Below, in pieces: positions 20,737 to 28,826 of a stretch of 64,000 nucleotides of DNA. Where the stretch lies: positions 310,001-374,000 of the forward strand of contig NZ_JAASAG010000008.1 of NCBI RefSeq assembly GCF_012726265.1. Reading direction: 5' to 3'. Below the pieces are notes generated by a model. The model had not been told where the DNA came from. It saw only the letters and a list, made by a program, of their open reading frames with translations, and ran no database searches. The stretch's first letter is position 1. Every line of letters begins with the position of its first letter. Made by a program: the position numbers and the translations under genes. The stretch is from Streptomyces sp. HNM0575 (GTDB taxonomy: Bacteria; Actinomycetota; Actinomycetes; Streptomycetales; Streptomycetaceae).

Positions 20737-20767
20737 GCCGAGGCCCCTCGGCCGCGGCCGGTCACGT

Positions 20768-20808
20768 CCCGTGCGGACCCGCCCCCCGGACGGTCGGGTC
20801 CGCACGGG
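20768..20808 (+). terminator. glnD operon terminator
   Basis: A perfect 14-bp stem (20768-20781 with 20795-20808) with a 13-nt loop follows the glnD stop by 31 bp. Confidence 0.8.
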
Positions 20809-20880
20809 CTCCGTCCATCCTGTCCCGTCCGCCCTCTTCCGCCCTTTCCGTCCCGTTCCGGAGCCGGTCGTCGCCCGGAC

Positions 20881-20908
20881 CTGACCGCACTCCGTACGGA
20901 CGGATACC
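20881..20908 (+). promoter_or_regulatory. Candidate ffh promoter
   Basis: CTGACC (20881-20886) and GATACC (20903-20908) are 16 bp apart and about 60 bp upstream of ffh. This is a weak match to vegetative promoters. Confidence 0.3.
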
Positions 20909-20966
20909 CTTGGAGGCCGACTGCCGACCTGACCCAGTACCCAGACGCGAAGGACCCGCGAACGCC

Positions 20967-22520
20967 GTGTTCGACACTCTCTCCGATCGCCTCGCAGCGA
21001 CCTTCAAGAACCTCCGGGGCAAGGGCCGCTTGTCCGAGGCGGACATCGACGCCACGGCCCGCGAGATCCGCATCGCGCTGCTGGAGGCGGACGTCGCCCT
21101 TCCCGTGGTGCGTGCCTTCATCAAGCAGGTCAAGGAGCGCGCCGTCGGGAGCGAGGTCTCCCAGGCGCTGAACCCCGCCCAGCAGGTCATCAAGATCGTC
21201 AACGAGGAGCTGATCGGCATCCTCGGCGGCGAGACCCGCCGCCTGCGGTACGCGAAGAACCCGCCGACCGTCATCATGCTCGCCGGTCTTCAGGGTTCGG
21301 GTAAGACGACGCTGGCGGGCAAGCTGGGCCGCTGGCTCAAGCAGCAGGGCCACACGCCGCTGCTCGTCGCCTGCGACCTCCAGCGTCCGAACGCCGTCAA
21401 CCAGCTCTCCGTGGTGGCCGAGCGCGCCGAGGTCGCCGTCTTCGCGCCGGCGCCGGGCAACGGCGTCGGCGACCCGGTGAAGGTCGCCGAGGACTCCGTG
21501 GTCCACGCGCGCGACAAGCAGCACGACGTCGTGATCGTCGACACTGCGGGCCGCCTCGGCATCGACGAGGAGCTGATGCGGCAGGCCGCGGACATCCGCG
21601 ACGCCGTCAGCCCCGACGAGATCCTCTTCGTCGTCGACGCGATGATCGGCCAGGACGCCGTCACCACCGCCGAGGCCTTCCGCGATGGCGTCGGCTTCGA
21701 CGGAGTGGTCCTCTCCAAGCTGGACGGCGACGCACGCGGCGGTGCCGCCCTCTCGGTCGCCCAAGTGACCGGCAAGCAGGTCATGTTCGCCTCCAACGGC
21801 GAGAAGCTGGACGACTTCGACGCGTTCCACCCGGACCGCATGGCGTCCCGCATCCTCGGCATGGGCGACGTGCTCACGCTCATCGAGAAGGCCGAGCAGA
21901 CCTTCGACCAGCAAGAGGCCGAGAAGATGGCCGCGAAGCTGCAGAAGGGGCCCAAGGAGTTCACGCTCGACGACTTCCTGGCGCAGATGGAGCAGGTCCG
22001 CAAGATGGGCTCCATCTCCAAGCTGCTCGGCATGATGCCCGGCATGGGCCAGATGAAGGAGCAGATCAACGATCTCGACGAGCGCGAGGTCGACCGTACG
22101 GCCGCGATCATCAAGTCCATGACGCCGGCCGAGCGCGCCGAGCCCACCATGATCAACGGTTCGCGCCGTGCCCGTATCGCACGGGGCTCCGGCGTGGAGG
22201 TCAGCGCCGTGAAGAACCTGGTCGAGCGGTTCTTCGAGGCCCGCAAGATGATGTCCCGCATGGCGCAGGGCGGCGGCATGCCCGGTATGCCGGGGCTGCC
22301 GGGCATGGGCGGCGGCGGCAAGAAGAAGCCGAAGCAGCAGAAGAAGGCCAAGGGCAAGCGCCAGTCGGGCAACCCGATGAAGCGCAAGCAGGAGGAGAAG
22401 GCGGCCGCCGAGCGCAAGGCCGCGGGCGCGGGCAGCGCCTTCGGCGGAGCGGGCGCGGCGCAGAGCCCGGAGGAGTTCGAACTTCCTCAGGAGTTCAAGG
22501 ACATGCTGCCCCCGAAGTGA
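20967..22520 (+). CDS. ffh: Signal recognition particle protein Ffh
   Basis: Ffh is the SRP54 GTPase that binds signal sequences and 4.5S RNA. It starts at GTG 20967 (MFDTLSDRLAATFKNLRG). The G domain carries GLQGSGKTTLAGKLG (near residue 106), DLQRPNAVNQL, DTAGRLGIDEEL and SKLDGDARGG. The M domain from about residue 300 is Met-rich (MEQVRKMGSISKLLGMMPGMGQM), with the RNA-binding RIARGSG motif. The C-terminus has a basic tail (KKKPKQQKKAKGK) and an Ala/Gly-rich end, as in other actinobacteria. Length 517 fits Streptomyces. No SRP RNA gene is visible in the window. Confidence 0.97.
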   Translation: MFDTLSDRLAATFKNLRGKGRLSEADIDATAREIRIALLEADVALPVVRAFIKQVKERAVGSEVSQALNPAQQVIKIVNEELIGILGGETRRLRYAKNPPTVIMLAGLQGSGKTTLAGKLGRWLKQQGHTPLLVACDLQRPNAVNQLSVVAERAEVAVFAPAPGNGVGDPVKVAEDSVVHARDKQHDVVIVDTAGRLGIDEELMRQAADIRDAVSPDEILFVVDAMIGQDAVTTAEAFRDGVGFDGVVLSKLDGDARGGAALSVAQVTGKQVMFASNGEKLDDFDAFHPDRMASRILGMGDVLTLIEKAEQTFDQQEAEKMAAKLQKGPKEFTLDDFLAQMEQVRKMGSISKLLGMMPGMGQMKEQINDLDEREVDRTAAIIKSMTPAERAEPTMINGSRRARIARGSGVEVSAVKNLVERFFEARKMMSRMAQGGGMPGMPGLPGMGGGGKKKPKQQKKAKGKRQSGNPMKRKQEEKAAAERKAAGAGSAFGGAGAAQSPEEFELPQEFKDMLPPK

Positions 22521-22540
22521 ACCATCGGGCCCGGGGGCGG

Positions 22541-23209
22541 ATGATGTCGTTCATGCGCGTATACATCCGGCCCCCGCAGCCCGGCGACGAGACCGCCTAC
22601 CGAGAGGCGGTGCTCCGTTCCGCCGACCACCTCAGCCCCTGGAATCCCGTCGAGCCGGACGGCCTTCCCGACTTGCTGCGGCGTCAGGGCCCCGCGCTGC
22701 GCAGCTTCATGATCTTCGACAGCGACGACGACGGGCTCGTCGGCCGCGTCAACGTCGCGAACATCGTCCGTGCCCGCTTCTGCAACGGCTCGCTGGGCTA
22801 CGACAGTTACGTGCCGTACGCGGGCACCGGCCGGATGACCGAGGGGATGCGCCTGATCGTCGACCGGTGCTTCGAGAGCGCTCCGCAAGGTCTGGGGCTG
22901 CACCGCCTGGAGATCAACGTCCAGCCGGAGAACGACCGCTCCACCGCCATGGCGCGGCGGCTGGGCTTCCGGCACGAGGGGTTCTCGCCCCGCCTGCTCT
23001 TCCTCAACGACGCCTGGCGGGACCACGAGCGGTTCGCGATCACCGCCGAGGAATGGCCGGAGGCGCGTGCCGCGCTGCGGATGCGCGAGCGGAACAGCCG
23101 CCCCAACGGCTCGCGGAACAGGGCGCAGCAAGGATCGCAGTACGGGTCGCGGCAGGGCCCGGAGCAGGGCCGGCCCGAACCGGGTGTGGGGATGGGCGCC
23201 GACCGCTGA
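22541..23209 (+). CDS. GNAT family N-acetyltransferase
   Basis: The protein resembles RimJ/RimL-type GNAT acetyltransferases: IRPPQPGDETAYREAV at the N-terminus, a central GSLGYDSYVPYAGTGRMTEGMRLIVD cofactor-binding region, and LHRLEINVQPENDRSTAMARRLGFRHEGFSPRLLFLNDAWRDHERFAI at the end of the fold. These usually acetylate N-terminal amines of ribosomal or other proteins; the substrate here is unknown. Several nearby starts exist (GTG 22517, ATG 22541, 22544, 22553); I chose 22541 because a G-rich stretch precedes it. The last 40 residues are Gln/Gly/Arg-rich and look disordered. It is immediately downstream of ffh. Confidence 0.88.
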   Translation: MMSFMRVYIRPPQPGDETAYREAVLRSADHLSPWNPVEPDGLPDLLRRQGPALRSFMIFDSDDDGLVGRVNVANIVRARFCNGSLGYDSYVPYAGTGRMTEGMRLIVDRCFESAPQGLGLHRLEINVQPENDRSTAMARRLGFRHEGFSPRLLFLNDAWRDHERFAITAEEWPEARAALRMRERNSRPNGSRNRAQQGSQYGSRQGPEQGRPEPGVGMGADR

Positions 23210-23424
23210 CGGCCCGTCCGGGCGGAAGGCCGCCGACGCGGAACCGGCTGCCGTGACTGCCTTCCGGCGCGGCCGCCGTCCTCTTCCCCCGCCGTCCGAC
23301 TCCGCACCGACGCGCATCTGACGTTCCGCCAGGACAGAGATGTACGGTACATGCCACCGGGGCGGTGTCATTCGGACACGGCCCCGACAGCATTCCGCCA
23401 CCCCCTCGTAGACCGGAGAGCCTT

Positions 23425-24732
23425 ATGCGCAACAGATCCGTTCTGGCAGCGGTGAGCCTCGCGGCGGTCGCCCTCGTGGCGTCGGTTCCCGTGCCCGCCG
23501 CCGCGGCCTCGGGGACCACCGCCGCCGGCGCGGCACCCGCCTCCGCACGCGGCGACTGCCCGCAGCTGTCGAAGAAGCTCAAGTGGTACGGGCACAACCG
23601 CGAGGAGCTTCAGCGGACGATCGACGAGCGCGGCCTCTGCGGCCACCACGCCGGCCCCGGCAAGTCCCGGCCCGTCGCCGCGTTCGACTGGGACAACACC
23701 GTCACCAAGAACGACACCACCGACGTCACGCTCGCCTGGGCGTTGCAGCACGACAAGATCCTCCAGCCGCGCAGCTGGCACGACACGAGCAAGTGGCTCA
23801 CGCCCGCCGCGAACCGTGCGCTGACGAAGGCGTGCGGCCGGTCCGTTCCCGTGGGCCGTCCGCTGCCCACCTCCGGGGACACCGACTGCACCGACGAGAT
23901 CTTCGAGATCCGTGCCGAGGCGCAGACCATGGACGGGCACCCGGCCTTCGGCGGCGAGTGGAACCACCGCCGCACGGTGCCCGAATACGCCTGGGTGGCG
24001 CAGCTGTTCGCCGGGCACACCCCCGCGCAGGTCGGCGAGTACACGGCTGCCGCCCGCAAGAAGGCCCTCGCGGCCCGCGTCGGCAGCGAGATGAAGGTCG
24101 GCACCCACACCGTCCCGGCGTACGTGCGCTACTACCAGCAGCAGAAGGACCTCATCAGCACGCTTCAGAAGGCGGGCTTCGACGTCTACATCGTCTCGGC
24201 CGGAGTCGAGTACGCGGCCGAGGTGTGGTCGAAGGGCGTGGGCATCGACCGCAAGCACACCATCGCGATCCGCAGCATCCTGCGCGACGGCCGCATCACC
24301 ACGGCCATGGAGGGCTGCGGGGGCGAGCCCGCGAGCGAGGGCGAGACCATCCCGTACATCGACGGCAAGCGCTGCTGGATCAACCAGGACATCTACGGGA
24401 TCAAGGGCCCTGCCGCCTGGAAGCAGCAGGACCGCGCTCACCGGATCACGGTGGGCGGCGGTGACGCCGACACCGACGTCACCTTCGTACGCGACGCCAC
24501 GGGCGCCCACCTCGTGCTCAACCGCAACAAGGACGAGGTGATGTGCCGGGCGTACGACGACGAGGACGGCCGCTGGATCGTCAACCCGATGTTCATCGAG
24601 CCGCTGCCGCAGAAGCCGGAGCCCTATCCGTGCGCGACGTCCGCGTACATCGAGGAGAACGGTGCGCTGACGGCCGTACGGCGCTACGACGGCAGTGTCG
24701 TGCCCGATCAGCGGGACAGCGTCTTCGGCTGA
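23425..24732 (+). CDS. Secreted HAD-superfamily phosphatase
   Basis: ATG 23425 with GGAGAG just upstream begins a clear signal peptide (basic MRNR, hydrophobic core, Ala-rich cleavage region near residue 28). The mature protein carries the HAD motif I segment AAFDWDNTVTKND (first Asp near residue 87) with the DxD nucleophile/acid pair, motif II-like DVYIVSAG near residue 255, and a C-terminal GGGDADTDV motif III/IV-like acidic segment. It resembles exported acid phosphatases that I recall after ffh in Streptomyces. Cysteine pairs are consistent with extracytoplasmic folding. The substrate is unknown. Confidence 0.87.
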   Translation: MRNRSVLAAVSLAAVALVASVPVPAAAASGTTAAGAAPASARGDCPQLSKKLKWYGHNREELQRTIDERGLCGHHAGPGKSRPVAAFDWDNTVTKNDTTDVTLAWALQHDKILQPRSWHDTSKWLTPAANRALTKACGRSVPVGRPLPTSGDTDCTDEIFEIRAEAQTMDGHPAFGGEWNHRRTVPEYAWVAQLFAGHTPAQVGEYTAAARKKALAARVGSEMKVGTHTVPAYVRYYQQQKDLISTLQKAGFDVYIVSAGVEYAAEVWSKGVGIDRKHTIAIRSILRDGRITTAMEGCGGEPASEGETIPYIDGKRCWINQDIYGIKGPAAWKQQDRAHRITVGGGDADTDVTFVRDATGAHLVLNRNKDEVMCRAYDDEDGRWIVNPMFIEPLPQKPEPYPCATSAYIEENGALTAVRRYDGSVVPDQRDSVFG

Positions 24733-24768
24733 TCCGCGGGTCGGGGTCAGAGCGGGTCAGAGCGCGGG

Positions 24769-26301
24769 TCAGAGAGGGAGGGGCGAACCGGCGGCGAGTC
24801 CGCGCGGCCCGGCTCGGGGGCCGTCCTCGGGCACGCCCCCGGTGACGTCCCCGTTCGAGTTCGCGTCCGCGTCCGGGTTCGCGTCCGCGGGCCCGTCGCC
24901 GATGCCGAGGAAGCGTGCCGCTGTCGCACCCACGTCGGCGAGTGACGCCGCGTCCGGGAGGAGCACCGCCCCGGACGCGGCGTTCCGCGTTTCCGTGCGG
25001 CGCGTTCCGGTCGCGGCCGGTTCCGTGCGGTCTGTTTCCGCGCGGCCTGTTTCCGCGCGGTCTGGTTCCGTACGGGACGGTTCCGTGCGGGCCGGTTGCG
25101 CGCGGCCCGCTTCCCGGCCGCCCGTGGGCGCACCGCGGGCGAGAACCAGCACCGGCACGTACTCACGGGTGTGGAAGGCATGGCCGATCAGCGGGTCGTT
25201 GCCGTGGTCCGCGGTGACGATCAGCACATCGCCGGGCCGGTCCAACTCCCGCACCAGCAGGCCCAGTCCGGCGTCCGCCTCCCGGAGCACCTCGCCGAAG
25301 CGCGCGGCGTCCTGCTGGTGCCCGGCCAGGTCGGTCTCCTGGACGTTGGCGACGACGAGGGCCGGGCCGTCGTCCCCGCCCGAAGCGGCGCCCTCCCGTC
25401 TCCCGGCGGCACGCACCGCGTCCAGCGTGTGCGCCATCACCTCGTCCGTACGTACGGCAGGGCGGCGCACCGCGCTCCCGCACGTGAGGATGTCCGCCGC
25501 CTTTCCGACGAGGGTGACCGCGGCGCCCGCGCGTGCCGCGAGCTCCGGCAGCTGACGTGTGTGGTCCAGCGGCGCCCCCAAGTGCCGTACGCGCAGGCCG
25601 CCGTTGCGGTAGAAGCCCGATGCGGGTGTGTCGAGACCGGTGGTGCCGCCCTCGCCCTGCCGTACGAAGGAGCGCAGCGGGCCGTCCGCGTGGCCGCCGA
25701 CGGCGATGACGCGGGCGACGGGCGCGACCGCCCGGACCGTACGGGCCACGGAGAGGATCCGCTCGAAGGGCAGGTCGTCGAGGCGGGCGGAGACGTTCCA
25801 GTTGACGCCCGGGTCGGCCTCCAGGTTGTCGTGCACGAGGACGTCGCCGTCGACCAGCAGCACCGGACCGCCGTCCAGGGGCTCCGCCTTGTGACCGGCC
25901 TCCTCCAGCGCCCGTACCAACTCTCCCGTGTGCGCGGCGAGGCGGGCGACGGCGACCCGGCTGAAGTCGGCGCCCATCATGGTCTGGTGGCCCGCATAGG
26001 TGTCCGCGCCCTCGTAGCCGAGGCGGGCACGGGCGACCGCGACGGGCAGCGCCGTCCCGGTCGCGAGGGCGGGGTGCGGGCACAGCACGCCGAGACCGAG
26101 CGCGCCGAGGGCGGGAAGCAGCAGCTCCGGTTCCGCACCACCGTGGGCGGGGCGGCAGTGGTCGAGGAGATGCACGAGCGTGTGGGCGTTCCGGTCGCCG
26201 GGGCGCAGGGTGCCGGCGTCGGGCATGGCGCCGATGCCGAGACCGTCGAGTACGACGACCACCGCCCTGCGGACCCTGTCCCCGGACGGATGCGTACGCA
26301 C
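24769..26301 (-). CDS. yhfW: YhfW-like phosphopentomutase-family metalloenzyme
   Basis: This member of the alkaline phosphatase/phosphopentomutase superfamily resembles E. coli YhfW. Metal-ligand motifs are visible: AVVVVLDGLGIGAMPDAG with the first Asp near residue 19, ADTYAGHQTMMG, DNLEADPGVNWN, TADHGNDP and GHAFHTREYVPV. YhfW is distinct from true DeoB, and its substrate is not known to me. A low-complexity insert of repeated R-T-E-P/R-A-E-T units (encoded at about 24995-25120) precedes the last conserved segment, making the protein about 100 residues longer than the E. coli one as I remember it. The start is uncertain: GTG 26301 or GTG 26262, neither with a strong ribosome-binding site. 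It is the last gene of the yhf cluster, 59 bp after yhfX. Confidence 0.82.
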   Translation of the reverse strand: MRTHPSGDRVRRAVVVVLDGLGIGAMPDAGTLRPGDRNAHTLVHLLDHCRPAHGGAEPELLLPALGALGLGVLCPHPALATGTALPVAVARARLGYEGADTYAGHQTMMGADFSRVAVARLAAHTGELVRALEEAGHKAEPLDGGPVLLVDGDVLVHDNLEADPGVNWNVSARLDDLPFERILSVARTVRAVAPVARVIAVGGHADGPLRSFVRQGEGGTTGLDTPASGFYRNGGLRVRHLGAPLDHTRQLPELAARAGAAVTLVGKAADILTCGSAVRRPAVRTDEVMAHTLDAVRAAGRREGAASGGDDGPALVVANVQETDLAGHQQDAARFGEVLREADAGLGLLVRELDRPGDVLIVTADHGNDPLIGHAFHTREYVPVLVLARGAPTGGREAGRAQPARTEPSRTEPDRAETGRAETDRTEPAATGTRRTETRNAASGAVLLPDAASLADVGATAARFLGIGDGPADANPDADANSNGDVTGGVPEDGPRAGPRGLAAGSPLPL

Positions 26302-26360
26302 AACCCGGGAGGGAGCGGCCCGCGTTGAGCCCGCCCGGGCGGCTCGCCGTCCGCCGCCGC

Positions 26361-27527
26361 TCACAGGGCCCGCCCCAGCGCGTCGTACAGGCCGGTCAGC
26401 TCCGGTGCCCCGGAGGCGAGACCCGAGACGACCGCCACGCTGCTGCGCGTGACGAACATCTGCGTGCGGAAGGCGAGCAGCGCGGTGTCGCCCGCGCGCA
26501 CCGGCGGCGCACCCGGCGGGGGAGCCTCCAGCAGCCGGTAGTAGTCGATGTTCTCCGCGGGGAGGCCCTGTACGGGCAGCCGCAGGCCCGTGCGGTGCAG
26601 CAGCGCGTCCTTGATCTGCGCGCGGGCGTAGAAGCCTCCGCCGAAGAGGGCGGGGCGGCCGTCGGCGAGGGTGTGGGCGACCTCGGTGACGTAGACGTAG
26701 CCGGGGCGTTCCGGCTGGTCCGGGTCGAGCGCGTGCAGCGGCGTCGTGCCCGTCAGCGCGTGGCCGGGCTCGCCGTGCGTGGCGCCGAGCCGGGCGAGGA
26801 GGGGGAGGGCGGCGGCCGATGTGGCGCCGGGCGCGCTGAGCCGGAGGCCGGTGTGGCCCCGGCTGTCCAGGAGGGCGCGGGCCTCGCGCAGCATCCCGAA
26901 GGTGTCCGTGGGCCGCGGCGTGCCCGTAGCCGGATCGCATACGAGGCACGGGAATCCGGTCACGCCCGCGATCCGTATGCCCGGCATCGCCTCGGCCTCG
27001 GCGGCGAAACCGGCCACGCCCTCCAGCGGGATCCCGCCCTCCTGGCCGGGGAAGGCCGAGCGGGGTCCGCCCGCCAGCCGCAGCAGCACGTCCTGTACGA
27101 AGCCCTGCCTGCGCGCCTCGTCCGACACGGCGCGGGCGTTGGCCGGGTCGAAGACGGTGACCGCCTCGGGGCGCCAGGCGAGCATCTCCGGCAGCGCCCG
27201 CCGCGGAATCTGCGCGAGGTGCCCGAGGTTGCCCGCGCGGGCGCCCGCGGCGCGCAGGGTGCGTGCCTCGGGGGCGTCGATCGCGGCGGAGGCGGGGATG
27301 TGCCGGGCCACGGCCGCGATCAGCTCCGGGTTGCGGCCCAGCTGCTTGACGACGAACCACAGGGTCAGGCCCGACCGCCGGGCCTGGTCGGCGAGCAGCG
27401 CGGCGTTGGCCTCCACGGCGTCCCGGTCGACGACGTAGGTGTCCGGCGGTATCGCACCGTCCCGGTGCAGCGCGGCAGCGGTGTCCGCGAGTCCGGGATT
27501 GCGGGCGAGGACGGTGTCGAGGAACAA
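26361..27527 (-). CDS. yhfX: YhfX-like fold-III PLP enzyme
   Basis: The 388-residue protein has the N-terminal alanine-racemase-like barrel. The PLP lysine is Lys61 in LWFVVKQLGRNPEL, and the cofactor-pocket segments SAIDAPEARTLR, GNLGHLAQIP and CLVCDPATGTPRPTDTFGM follow the YhfX pattern. The start is TTG 27527, preceded by AAGGA at 6 nt; the resulting length matches E. coli YhfX (about 387). Family members act on amino acids or amino-acid derivatives as racemases or decarboxylases, but the YhfX substrate is not known to me. It is fourth from last in transcription order before yhfW, with a 155-bp gap after yhfS. Confidence 0.87.
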   Translation of the reverse strand: MFLDTVLARNPGLADTAAALHRDGAIPPDTYVVDRDAVEANAALLADQARRSGLTLWFVVKQLGRNPELIAAVARHIPASAAIDAPEARTLRAAGARAGNLGHLAQIPRRALPEMLAWRPEAVTVFDPANARAVSDEARRQGFVQDVLLRLAGGPRSAFPGQEGGIPLEGVAGFAAEAEAMPGIRIAGVTGFPCLVCDPATGTPRPTDTFGMLREARALLDSRGHTGLRLSAPGATSAAALPLLARLGATHGEPGHALTGTTPLHALDPDQPERPGYVYVTEVAHTLADGRPALFGGGFYARAQIKDALLHRTGLRLPVQGLPAENIDYYRLLEAPPPGAPPVRAGDTALLAFRTQMFVTRSSVAVVSGLASGAPELTGLYDALGRAL

Positions 27528-27682
27528 GGTCGGTCCTTCGGGACTGGGGGAGGGGAACGGCCGCCGGGCGGCCGGGCGAAGGGCTTGGAGCCGGGGGCGA
27601 CGGCGGACGAAGCGGTGCGGGGCCGCGGATGTGGCAGCCGTGGGGCGCGGGGGCCGGGCGGTCCCGGGCGGCCGTGGCGGTC

Positions 27683-28825
27683 TCAGTCCGCTCCCGGGCC
27701 GTTCGCGGCGTAGAGGTCTTCCAGCGCGCGCCGGAGGATGTCCAGTACGAGACCGGCCCCCGCACGCATCGGGTTGATCCGCACCGTCCAGTCGGCGAGT
27801 TCGGGCCGGTCGTCCAGGGCGGAGGAGGACATCCGGTAGAAGAGCGGTGCGATCTCGTAGCGGGAGTCGGCGCCCACCGGATGAGGCGCGGCCCCGTAGC
27901 GCGCCGCATGCTCGGGCAGTCCGCGCGCCAGCGGCCGTTCCAGCCGCACCACAAGGCAGCGGTCCTGCACGTTGGCGATGCGTACCTCCGCCACCCCCGG
28001 CACCTCGCCCGCCTCCAGCCGCTCCGCGATCTCGGTGCCCGTGCGCGACTGCACGGACCACATCACGGGCACGTGCGTGAGCGCCCGCAGCGCGTCCAGC
28101 GCCTGGTGGCCCTGCACCTGGCCGCCGCCCGAGTAGTTGTCCTCGCGCACCCGTCCCACCAGTTCGCGGGAGCCGACGACGGCGCCCACGCCCTCCGGCC
28201 CGTGCAGCTTGAACAGCGAGAAGCACGAGGCGTCCGCGCCCATCCCGGCGCCGCTCAACGGCACCCGGAACGCGGTGTAGTTGTCGTCGACGACGGTGCG
28301 CACCCCCGCCTCCCTGCACAGCGCCACCACTTCCCCCGGGTCGTAGGAGTCGCCGAGCCGCTGCCGCGAGTGCTGCACGTACGCGAAACGGAACTCCCCG
28401 CCCGACAGCGCCGACCGCAGCTCCGCACGGTCGTTGAAGTCCGCCTCCCGGGTCCGTACGCCGAGACCGCGCAGCGTGACCGCGGTGGTGCGGTAGACCG
28501 GCGCGCGGTGGATCAGCAGCGGATCCCCGGGGCGCAGCACGGCGCCGAGCGCACCGCGGATCGCGCCCGTGCCCGCGCCCTGCACCAGTGCCGCGTCCTC
28601 GGTGCCGAAGAAGTCCGCCAGCACCGCCTCCACGCGGGCGGTGGTACGGGGCCTGCCGAGGCCCGGCACCACACCGGCGTCGGGCTCGAAGAGCTGCGTG
28701 CCCTCGAAGTGCCGCGCGGTGGACTCCATCAGCCGGAACTGCGTCCGCACGGCCTCCTCCAGCGGCACCGTCGGCAGCGGGTAAGTCCGCGGCAGTCGTG
28801 GCGCGTTCAGTCGTGGCGCGTTCAT
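27683..28825 (-). CDS. yhfS: YhfS-like fold-I PLP aminotransferase/lyase
   Basis: The 380-residue protein resembles YhfS. The catalytic lysine is Lys206 in SLFKLHGPEGVG, and the Asp contacting the PLP ring nitrogen is in VVDDNYTAF (near residue 180). Other fold-I features are GAGTGAIRGAL near 83-93 and DNYSGGGQVQG near 228. The family is related to cystathionine gamma-synthase and selenocysteine synthase-like enzymes; the reaction of YhfS is not known to me. ATG 28825 follows the php stop with a 1-nt gap (TGAGATG), implying coupled translation. The N-terminus carries a short duplication, NAPRL twice, from a 15-bp direct repeat. Confidence 0.87.
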   Translation of the reverse strand: MNAPRLNAPRLPRTYPLPTVPLEEAVRTQFRLMESTARHFEGTQLFEPDAGVVPGLGRPRTTARVEAVLADFFGTEDAALVQGAGTGAIRGALGAVLRPGDPLLIHRAPVYRTTAVTLRGLGVRTREADFNDRAELRSALSGGEFRFAYVQHSRQRLGDSYDPGEVVALCREAGVRTVVDDNYTAFRVPLSGAGMGADASCFSLFKLHGPEGVGAVVGSRELVGRVREDNYSGGGQVQGHQALDALRALTHVPVMWSVQSRTGTEIAERLEAGEVPGVAEVRIANVQDRCLVVRLERPLARGLPEHAARYGAAPHPVGADSRYEIAPLFYRMSSSALDDRPELADWTVRINPMRAGAGLVLDILRRALEDLYAANGPGAD

Positions 28826-28826
28826 C

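Noticed and set aside
24769-27954. One 1061-codon minus-strand frame read as a giant fusion protein
   Set aside because: Only the part below about 26301 resembles YhfW; the upstream part is the antisense-frame shadow of yhfX and yhfS, which are clearly coded in other frames.
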